From CAYWEP01 sp964608945 (GTDB taxonomy: Bacteria; Patescibacteriota; Microgenomatia; Levybacterales; UBA12049), in assembly GCA_964608945.1 (NCBI GenBank), contig CAZSQB010000015.1, positions 1 to 18,062 of the forward strand: DNA of 18,062 nucleotides. The letters are read 5' to 3'. The number at the start of each line of letters is the position of its first letter. Within the stretch, counting starts at the first letter, position 1. Of the stretch, positions 12,421 to 18,062 are shown in pieces. The position numbers and the translations under genes are program-made. The notes beneath the pieces are model-generated. The model was not told the DNA's origin. It was given only the letters and a program-made list of their open reading frames with translations, and did not search any database.

Positions 12421-15400
12421 TACAAAATATGAATAAAAAAATGGTAAAAGACCCAACAATTCTTGACTTTAAGTCACTTAGGATTCTCCTTGCCAACAAG
12501 GATGATATTTTGACGTGGTCGTATGGTGAAGTAACAAAACCTGAGACCATTAACTACCGAACGCTTCGGCCAGAAAAAGACGGATTATTCGATGAGCGAA
12601 TTTTTGGCCCGACGAAAGATTGGGAATGTTACTGTGGAAAGTATAAGAGAATACGCTACCGCGGCATTGTCTGCGACAAGTGCGGTGTTGAGGTAACTCT
12701 TTCCCGCGTGAGACGAGAGCGGCTCGGTCATATTTCCCTTGCGTCCCCTATTGCCCACGTGTGGTTTTTTAAAGGATCTTCATCTGCGCTATCCCTTCTT
12801 TTGGATATCCCGCAAAAAAGCCTTGAATCCGTTATTTATTACGCGTCGTTCCTCGTTACTGCAGTCGATGAAGAAAAGAAAAAAGAAGCAATTGATGTGT
12901 TGACGAAAAATAGTCAAAACCGCAAAGATGCACTCAAGGAAAAAATGAAAGAAGATGAAAAGGGTATTCAGAATGAGATGAAGGAGAAAAAAGAGGAAGC
13001 TCGAGCAAATGTCAAAGGAGAACAAAAACAACTGATTAGTGAGGAGTTTGAGCTGCAAAAAAGACAACGCGTCATGCGCTTAAATGAGTCATTTGAATCA
13101 GAAGCAAAGAAAATCGGTGAAATTGCAGATACATTAATGAAGCTCCTCAAAAGCCTGAAGGTTTCAAGCGTTCTTTCTGAGGATGAGTATTTCAAGATTC
13201 TTGAATACGAAATCCCAGTTTTCTTCACCATAAAGACAGGCTCAGAAGCGCTTTTAGAGTTGGTTAATATGCTTGATTTATCAGCGCTCATTGCCCAGCT
13301 TCGCAAAGAAGGGGAAAAAACGTCAGGACAAAAATATCTGAGGCTCGTCAAACGCTTGCGCTTGATTGAATCGATGCGAAAGGCAAATGTCAAGCCTGCA
13401 TCTATGATTTTTACCGTCTTGCCGGTTATTCCGCCTGACCTTCGACCAATGGTGCAGCTTGCAGGGGGTAGGTTTGCCACCTCTGATTTAAATGATTTAT
13501 ACCGACGCGTTATAAATAGAAATAATCGCCTTAAGCATCTGATGTCTTTGGGCGCACCTGAGATCATCCTTCGTAATGAGAAAAGAATGCTTCAGGAATC
13601 TGTTGATTCACTTATCGACGCAACACAGAGGGGAAGTCAGGTTGTTTCTTCCCCGCTTCGATCCTTATCAGATATGCTTCGAGGTAAGCAGGGGCGTTTC
13701 AGGCAGAATCTTTTGGGTAAGCGTGTTGATTACTCAGGTCGATCAGTCATTGTTGTCGGGCCTGAGCTCAAACTTTCCCAGTGTGGCTTGCCAAAAGAAA
13801 TGGCGCTTGAGATGTTTAAGCCATTTGTCCTTCGTGAGGTCATTGTTCGAGGCCTCGCAACCAATATCAAATCAGCAAAACGCTATATTGAAAAGCGCCC
13901 ACCAGAAGTGTTTGACATCCTTGAGGAAATTACCAAGAACCATCCGGTGCTCCTTAACCGTGCGCCAACGCTCCATAAGCTTGGTATCCAGGCTTTTTAT
14001 CCAGTCCTTATTGAAGGAGCAGCAATTCAGCTTCATCCGTGCGTTTGCACTGGGTACAATGCCGACTTTGACGGAGATCAAATGGCTGTCCATATCCCAC
14101 TGTCTGAGAAAGCGCAAGCTGAGGCAATAAAGCTTATGATGCCGATGCATAATCTATTAAAACCGGCAGATGGAAGCCCGATTACGCTCCCGAATAAAGA
14201 AATGGCACTTGGTATTTTCTACCTTACTTCCCTTGATGAAAGTTTGCGACGTGAAGAATTGCAGCATTTCGAGGTAGTACAAAGCGCGCTTTTGGCGTAT
14301 GATCTTGATAAGACACGGCTTCGAGAGCCGATCATGGTTCGTATTGCCGCCAATGAGGGAGGGTTGGTTGAGTCAACAGTTGGAAGACTGATGTTTAATG
14401 AAGTGCTACCGTCAGGCACTCCATTTATCAATAAAGCAGTGACAGCATCTGGCATTAAAAAGCTTATTACAACGACAATGCAGGATGCTGCATCTGATGA
14501 AATGGTTGCTGAACTCATTGATAGAATTAAAAACCTTGGTTTTTTTGGAGCTACTATTTCAGGCATAAGTGTCTCTGTTTTCGACAATAAAATTGTGCCT
14601 GAGAAGCACAAGATGATAGATGAGGCGGAAGAAAAAATCGCTGTTATTGACGCTGAGTATCAACGGGGCTTAATTACGCTTGAGGAGAAAAAGCGCCTTT
14701 CAAATGAAGTGTGGCTTAAGACAACTGATGCAGTTGCAGTTCTTACCTGGAAAAATCTCCAGCCGACAAATCCGATTAAAATATCAATTGACTCAGGCGG
14801 ATCTCGTGCAGGAATCGAGCAGCTCAAGCAGCTTTCAGCAATGCGAGGGCTTATCGTTGATCCGCTTGGTAAGATCGTTGAGCTTCCTATCAAATCGAAT
14901 TTCCGCGAAGGATTGTCAATCTTTGAATACGTTGCTTCCGCTCGAGGATCGAGAAAAGGATTGACTGACTCAGCGCTTAAGACAGCAAACGCAGGATACC
15001 TAACACGACGCTTGGTAGATGTATCTCACGACGTTATTATCATGTCTGATGATTGTGGCGTGACTGAAGGCATTACGATTGCAGTGAATGAGCCTGAGCG
15101 GACAACTGCGTTTGCTGATCGCATTATGGGGCGTGTTTTGGCAGCAAATGCTGTTTCGAAAAAGACGAAAAAAGTAGTATTGAAGCAGAGTACAGAATTA
15201 ACAGAGGAAAATGTAAAGAAGCTTATTGACAATGAGGTCGAGGAGGTAGTCGTCAGATCTCCGATGACATGCAAACTACCATATGGGTTGTGTATTAACT
15301 GCTACGGCTGGGACTTCTCAACAAAGAAAAAAGTTAATTATGGTGTACCAGTTGGCGTTATTGCAGCCCAAAGTATTGGAGAGCCTGGTACACAGCTGAC

Positions 15401-16214
15401 GATGCGGGTCAGGCATTTCGGAGGCGTTGTCATGTCTGATGTGACGCAGGGATTACCAAGAATTGAGGAGTTGTTTGAGATGAGAACCCCGAAGAATCTC
15501 TCTCCTTTATCAGAAATAACCGGTAAGGTCAAAGTCGAAACAACAGATGATGGATATAGAATCCAGGTAAAAAACACGCGCATCAAGCCTATTGAAGCTC
15601 AGGAGTACTTTGTTCCGCTCGCTGCGACCGTAACCGTCAAAGACAATGAAGATATTATTGCCGGAACGCCATTTGCAGAAGGCTATCTTGACCCAAAAGA
15701 AGTCCTAAAGATCGGTGGGTTGCTTGTCGCACAGCGCTACATCATCATAGAAACGCAGAAAGTATACGAGGCGCAAGGTATCGCCATCAATGATAAGCAT
15801 TTTGAAGTCATCTTGCGGAAGATGTCAGACAAAATTATTGTCGAGACAGTCGGCGACACATCGCTTATTCCGGGTGACTTCATAACCCGCGCGAGATTTG
15901 AAGAGATCAACGCTGAGGTTCTGTCTGAAGGCGGAGAACCTGCAACTGGTCGACAAGTGATATTGGGTATTACAAAAGCAGCGCTCTTTTCAGATTCATG
16001 GTTGTCAGCTGCATCATTTCAGGAAACAACAAAAGTTCTCACCGAGGCTGCGCTTGAGGGAAGAGAAGACAAGCTCATTGGTCTTAAGGAAAATGTCATT
16101 ATTGGTCGATTGATCCCGGTTGATGGAAAAACCGAAGAGGCACCGCCAGTAGTTACAGCTGCCGCACCAGACCCTGTAGTAAAGGAGGCGCAGTCCACGG
16201 AGCTTGCTGCATAA
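12417..16214 (+). CDS. rpoC: DNA-directed RNA polymerase subunit beta'
   Basis: This is the beta' subunit, 1265 residues, carrying the active-site magnesium ligands in NADFDGDQM (548-556; Asp550, Asp552, Asp554). The N-terminal zinc site has Cys71, Cys73, Cys86 and Cys89 (CYCGKYKRIRYRGIVCDKC). The second zinc site has Cys880, Cys952, Cys959 and Cys962. A lysine/glutamate-rich, probably coiled-coil stretch lies at about 150-220, within the region of the clamp insertion. VGVIAAQSIGEPGTQLTMR leads into the trigger loop, where TMRVRHFGG (995-1003) replaces the usual TMRTFHIGG. The C-terminus ends in an Ala/Pro/Val-rich tail. The ATG overlaps the rpoB TGA by 4 bp; GGAGG 12 nt upstream may help. 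An in-frame ATG at 12429 is an alternative start. Confidence 0.98.
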   Translation: MIQNMNKKMVKDPTILDFKSLRILLANKDDILTWSYGEVTKPETINYRTLRPEKDGLFDERIFGPTKDWECYCGKYKRIRYRGIVCDKCGVEVTLSRVRRERLGHISLASPIAHVWFFKGSSSALSLLLDIPQKSLESVIYYASFLVTAVDEEKKKEAIDVLTKNSQNRKDALKEKMKEDEKGIQNEMKEKKEEARANVKGEQKQLISEEFELQKRQRVMRLNESFESEAKKIGEIADTLMKLLKSLKVSSVLSEDEYFKILEYEIPVFFTIKTGSEALLELVNMLDLSALIAQLRKEGEKTSGQKYLRLVKRLRLIESMRKANVKPASMIFTVLPVIPPDLRPMVQLAGGRFATSDLNDLYRRVINRNNRLKHLMSLGAPEIILRNEKRMLQESVDSLIDATQRGSQVVSSPLRSLSDMLRGKQGRFRQNLLGKRVDYSGRSVIVVGPELKLSQCGLPKEMALEMFKPFVLREVIVRGLATNIKSAKRYIEKRPPEVFDILEEITKNHPVLLNRAPTLHKLGIQAFYPVLIEGAAIQLHPCVCTGYNADFDGDQMAVHIPLSEKAQAEAIKLMMPMHNLLKPADGSPITLPNKEMALGIFYLTSLDESLRREELQHFEVVQSALLAYDLDKTRLREPIMVRIAANEGGLVESTVGRLMFNEVLPSGTPFINKAVTASGIKKLITTTMQDAASDEMVAELIDRIKNLGFFGATISGISVSVFDNKIVPEKHKMIDEAEEKIAVIDAEYQRGLITLEEKKRLSNEVWLKTTDAVAVLTWKNLQPTNPIKISIDSGGSRAGIEQLKQLSAMRGLIVDPLGKIVELPIKSNFREGLSIFEYVASARGSRKGLTDSALKTANAGYLTRRLVDVSHDVIIMSDDCGVTEGITIAVNEPERTTAFADRIMGRVLAANAVSKKTKKVVLKQSTELTEENVKKLIDNEVEEVVVRSPMTCKLPYGLCINCYGWDFSTKKKVNYGVPVGVIAAQSIGEPGTQLTMRVRHFGGVVMSDVTQGLPRIEELFEMRTPKNLSPLSEITGKVKVETTDDGYRIQVKNTRIKPIEAQEYFVPLAATVTVKDNEDIIAGTPFAEGYLDPKEVLKIGGLLVAQRYIIIETQKVYEAQGIAINDKHFEVILRKMSDKIIVETVGDTSLIPGDFITRARFEEINAEVLSEGGEPATGRQVILGITKAALFSDSWLSAASFQETTKVLTEAALEGREDKLIGLKENVIIGRLIPVDGKTEEAPPVVTAAAPDPVVKEAQSTELAA

Positions 16215-16249
16215 AGTAACCTAAGTTACTTAGGTAACATAGGTGACTT
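16214..16249. repeat. Four degenerate 9-bp tandem units with a hairpin, between rpoC and rpsL
   Basis: Directly after the rpoC stop, four 9-mers follow each other: AAGTAACCT, AAGTTACTT, AGGTAACAT, AGGTGACTT. Within them ACCTAAG (16219-16225) and CTTAGGT (16229-16235) form a perfect 7-bp stem around TTA, extendable past one mismatch by two pairs. It lies just upstream of the rpsL -10 box, so it could be a weak terminator, a regulator site, or both. A GTAACA inside it, 16 bp before the TATAAT, is 4 of 6 to a -35 box. Confidence 0.55.
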
Positions 16250-16252
16250 TTA

Positions 16253-16261
16253 TGATATAAT
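16253..16261 (+). promoter_or_regulatory. Extended -10 promoter element of rpsL-rpsG (leaderless)
   Basis: TGATATAAT holds a perfect TATAAT (16256-16261) with an upstream TG, in the wider ATGATATAAT. The hexamer ends exactly 9 nt before the rpsL ATG and there is no Shine-Dalgarno site. The ribosomal-protein pair can therefore be transcribed separately from rpoBC, with a leader of 0-2 nt. Confidence 0.7.
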
Positions 16262-16270
16262 TCCGAAACT

Positions 16271-16735
16271 ATGCCTACTCTTTCACAATTAGCAAAACAT
16301 GGGCGGAAGAAAAAGGAGAGAAAAGTTAAAGTAACTGGTTTACGACGTTTATTTAATGCTAAAGACAGGGAGTACAGTGAGGTTCCTGCACCGCAAAAAA
16401 GAGGTGTAGTTACACTTGTTAAGACCATGACTCCGAGGAAACCAAACTCTGCGCTGCGAAAGGTTGCCCGCGTGAAGCTCTCCAATAAAGTTGAGGTTAC
16501 CGCATATATTCAGGGTGTTGGGCACGTTCTCTCAGAACACGGCATCGTGCTTGTTCGCGGCGGTAGGGTAAAAGATTTGCCAGGGGTAAAATATCATATT
16601 GTCCGCGGAAAATTTGATTTGCAAGGCGTTGAAGGAAGAAAAACTTCGCGAAGTAAATACGGCACCAAGAAAGGAGGCAGCGGTGGCGGGCCTAAACCGG
16701 TAGCAGCACCGGCTCCAGCCGCACCAGCAGTCTAA
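16271..16735 (+). CDS. rpsL: 30S ribosomal protein S12
   Basis: S12 sits at the decoding centre of the small subunit and sets tRNA selection accuracy. The 154 residues start MPTLSQLAKHGRKKKERK. The conserved core PQKRGV...TPRKPNSALRKVARVKL, then VTAYI, GHVLSEHGIVLVRGGRVKD and LPGVKYHIVRG, is unmistakable, ending with RSKYGTKK. Two parts are unusual. A roughly 15-residue insertion (VTGLRRLFNAKDREYSEV) precedes PQKRG, and a tail of about 20 residues rich in Gly, Ala and Pro follows KYGTKK (residues 135-154). Arg56 takes the place of the lysine called K42 in E. coli (K43 in M. tuberculosis), a streptomycin-resistance position, while Lys101 (K87 in E. coli) and Asp102 are kept. It is followed after 2 bp by rpsG. 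Confidence 0.97.
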   Translation: MPTLSQLAKHGRKKKERKVKVTGLRRLFNAKDREYSEVPAPQKRGVVTLVKTMTPRKPNSALRKVARVKLSNKVEVTAYIQGVGHVLSEHGIVLVRGGRVKDLPGVKYHIVRGKFDLQGVEGRKTSRSKYGTKKGGSGGGPKPVAAPAPAAPAV

Positions 16736-16737
16736 AA

Positions 16738-17211
16738 ATGCGTCATAAGAAAGCACCAAAGCGAAAAGCAACAACAGATTTGATTCATAATAGCCAATTG
16801 GTTGGTAAGTTCATCAATCGCGTGATGCGAGATGGCAAAAAAACTGTTGCGCAAAACAATGTCTATGGCGCATTTGCAATTTTGAAGGAAAAAGGGAGTG
16901 AGCCGCTTGAGACCTTTGAAAAAGCAATTGCAAATGTTGCGCCAAAAGTAGAGGTAAAAGCACGACGCATAGGAGGTGCTAACTATCAAGTTCCGCAAGA
17001 GGTACGCCACGAGCGGAAAAACGCCTTGGCCATCAAATGGGTTATTGAAGCGGCGAACAAGAGATCAAATAAAGAATTTCGAACCTTCGCAGAAAAGCTC
17101 GCAGCAGAGCTTCTCGCAGCTGCAAATAATGAGGGAGAGGCAGCCAAGAAAAAAGAAACCATGCACCGCCAGGCAGAGGCAAATAAGGCGTTTAGTCATT
17201 TTCGTTGGTAA
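16738..17211 (+). CDS. rpsG: 30S ribosomal protein S7
   Basis: S7 nucleates folding of the 3' major domain of 16S rRNA and lies at the subunit head near the exit site. The 157-residue product is of normal length and starts MRHKKAPKRKATTDLIHNS. Family landmarks are FINRVMRDGKKTVAQNNVYGA (about 25-45), the beta-hairpin region VEVKARRIGGANYQVPQEV (about 71-89) and the RNA-binding C-terminal ending ETMHRQAEANKAFSHFRW. The ATG lies 2 bp after the rpsL stop and has no Shine-Dalgarno site, so translation probably depends on ribosomes finishing rpsL. The usual next gene in many bacteria, fusA, is absent; a toxin-antitoxin-like pair follows instead. Confidence 0.97.
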   Translation: MRHKKAPKRKATTDLIHNSQLVGKFINRVMRDGKKTVAQNNVYGAFAILKEKGSEPLETFEKAIANVAPKVEVKARRIGGANYQVPQEVRHERKNALAIKWVIEAANKRSNKEFRTFAEKLAAELLAAANNEGEAAKKKETMHRQAEANKAFSHFRW

Positions 17212-17216
17212 TCAAT

Positions 17217-17236
17217 CTGAGCCTGTCGAAGGACTC
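17217..17236. repeat. Dispersed-repeat-like element CTGAGCCTGTCGAAGGACTC
   Basis: The string just after rpsG closely matches the CTGAGCCTGTCGAAGG element (reverse complement CCTTCGACAGGCTCAG) that recurs between genes in many unrelated bacterial genomes. It can fold as an imperfect hairpin, GAGCCT pairing with AGGACTC around GTCGA with one bulge. No T-run follows, so a simple intrinsic terminator is unlikely. Only one copy is in this window. Confidence 0.5.
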
Positions 17237-17276
17237 CCACTTCCGCTGGTAAACTTCAACAAAACATTTATAGGTT

Positions 17277-17315
17277 TTGACAAATCTCAGAATTGTGCTA
17301 AGCTGCAAGTGGAGG
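17277..17315 (+). promoter_or_regulatory. Candidate promoter and Shine-Dalgarno site of the toxin-antitoxin-like pair
   Basis: A perfect TTGACA (17277-17282) is followed, 16 bp on, by TAAGCT (17299-17304) with an upstream TG, a weak extended -10. Downstream, GGAGG (17311-17315) stands 7 nt before the ATG at 17323. This is one of only two strong Shine-Dalgarno sites in the window, in contrast to the leaderless starts of alaS and rpsL. Confidence 0.5.
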
Positions 17316-17322
17316 TTTTGTT

Positions 17323-17499
17323 ATGACTGAAGAAAATAAATTGCCACTAGTTAAGGTAAAAAAGAAAAAAATGAACTTGAAAGAATTTGTTGCATTGGCA
17401 AAAAGAGTAAGAAAATACTTTGAAGAAGAAGAGGAGTATTTAAGAAGACAAAAAACAAATGAGAATAGTAACTCCTCAGGGTTTCTTATCGATTCTTAA
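17323..17499 (+). CDS. Small charged protein (58 aa), putative antitoxin to the PIN gene
   Basis: The ATG at 17323 follows a strong GGAGG and opens 58 codons ending in TAA at 17499. The N-terminus is lysine-rich (VKVKKKKMNLKEF). A helical stretch with a run of five glutamates (RKYFEEEEEYLRRQ) follows, and the tail is Asn/Ser-rich, ending GFLIDS. No known DNA-binding fold is readable. The assignment as antitoxin rests on size, charge and position: it directly precedes and overlaps the PIN-domain frame by 41 bp, as in VapBC modules. The base composition of this and the next gene is visibly more AT-rich than rpsG and rpoC, compatible with acquisition by transfer. Confidence 0.6.
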   Translation: MTEENKLPLVKVKKKKMNLKEFVALAKRVRKYFEEEEEYLRRQKTNENSNSSGFLIDS

Positions 17500-18005
17500 T
17501 AATAAAATTCTTCTTTTAGATACTAGTGTTTTTATTGACGCTCAACTTTCCGGAATTTGATAAACTTTTTAAGCGACTAAAATATAATGAAACATTGCTA
17601 GCCACTATAGATGCTGTAATATTAGAATTCATAAAAGGTGCACAAAGTAACGAAAAATTAAAAGAAAAGAAGAAATTTGTTGAACAAATTATCGAATCAT
17701 ATTTACATGAGGACAGAAAGATTTTCTCGTATGCCTTTAAGCTTGTCGAGATGTATAAAGAAGAAGGTAAGAGTGTCTCAATGACGGATTTTATTTTAGG
17801 AGCAACATTAATGTATTACCATAAAAATAATTTACTTTTGTTAACAAAGAATCCGAGTGACTTCCCTACGAATATTTTCAAACTTAAAACCTATATGAAT
17901 TTATTCCACAGAAAAGCAATACAGAGCTATGGGGTTTATTCCTTTGAGCAAGATAACCAGGAAGTTCGGAAGCAAGATGCAGAAGCTCCTTTTAATTCAC
18001 AATAA
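17459..18005 (+). pseudogene. PIN-domain (VapC-like) toxin gene interrupted by a +1 frameshift
   Basis: VapC-type PIN domains are metal-dependent RNases. The N-terminal part reads from the ATG at 17459 in one frame: MRIVTPQGFLSILNNK, then ILLLDTSVFIDAQLSGI and TGA at 17558-17560. It contains the first PIN aspartate motif LDTSVFID. The rest continues in the +1 frame as FDKLFKRLKYNETLLATIDA, VILEFIKG (conserved Glu), then SMTDFILGATLMYYHKNNLL and LLTKNPSDFP (the C-terminal acidic motifs), ending at 18005. Reading GTG at 17526 as a start would lose the first catalytic aspartates, so the two pieces belong to one ancestral gene of about 180 residues. The switch must occur before 17558; ATT TGA T is a plausible slip point. 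Causes could be a real mutation, an assembly indel or recoding. The downstream fragment alone should be inactive. Confidence 0.75.
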
Positions 18006-18062
18006 AAAGGGCTTAATTAGGATTTAATGTTGTTTTTTTCGGCCTCTTTACTTTTCTTCTGG

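Noticed and set aside
12968..14130. Antisense and out-of-frame ORFs inside rpoC (minus 12968-13567, plus 13576-14130)
   Set aside because: They overlap conserved rpoC coding sequence including the active site; composition is that of shadow frames.
18006..18062. Possible C-terminal end of a minus-strand gene (frame ending KNNIKS, stop at about 18021) and a T7 run
   Set aside because: Fewer than 20 codons are visible and nothing is recognisable; the T-run has no preceding stem.
1..18062. tRNA, rRNA, CRISPR arrays, insertion sequences, origin
   Set aside because: No cloverleaf, spaced direct repeats, transposase motifs or origin boxes were noticed by eye; a covariance-model scan would be decisive but could not be run.

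Overview
The window looks like a chromosomal segment of a Candidate Phyla Radiation (Patescibacteria) bacterium, possibly of the Microgenomates side (lineage is an inference from gene content only). Pointers are an archaeal-type AMP/thymidine phosphorylase, a membrane protein joining a degenerate actin-like domain to a baseplate-J-like exterior, a one-domain sortase, an alanyl-tRNA synthetase ending right after its editing domain, a ribosomal protein S12 with an N-terminal insertion, compact gene packing and few Shine-Dalgarno sites.

Layout. Positions 1-8959 are read almost entirely from the minus strand, in transcription order: a DUF433-like small protein and an unrecognised 198-residue protein (8959 to 8177); alanyl-tRNA synthetase (7852 to 6020); an AT-rich hairpin repeat; the actin-like/TM/J-like protein overlapping a sortase (5916 to 2844); a second copy of the hairpin repeat; a 48-codon small ORF followed directly by a TTG-started AMP phosphorylase (2746 to 1322); MltG transglycosylase (1292 to 345); and the N-terminus of a membrane-anchored protein running off the left edge (247 to 1). 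One possible plus-strand small membrane peptide lies at 7951-8088. From about 8985 onward everything is on the plus strand: rpoB-rpoC (ATGA overlap), rpsL-rpsG, then a toxin-antitoxin-like pair made of a 58-residue protein and a PIN-domain (VapC-like) gene whose frame is broken by a +1 shift.

Regulation. The strand switch at about 8960-9015 is a compact divergent promoter. The -35 boxes of the DUF433 operon and of rpoB lie back to back in a perfect 15-bp palindrome, and a second palindrome covers the -10 box of the DUF433 gene. Several genes share an extended -10 element ATGNTATAAW. At alaS, rpsL and the DUF433 gene the -10 hexamer ends exactly 9 nt before the start codon and no Shine-Dalgarno site is present, which predicts leaderless or nearly leaderless mRNAs.

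How the genes work together. The plus-strand block is core transcription and translation machinery. The minus-strand block combines cell-wall work (MltG), surface display or anchoring (sortase and J-like protein), nucleotide salvage (AMP phosphorylase) and tRNA charging. Resistance-type residues are seen in RpoB (rifampicin pocket) and RpsL (streptomycin site). No RNA genes, CRISPR arrays, insertion sequences or replication origin were recognised.
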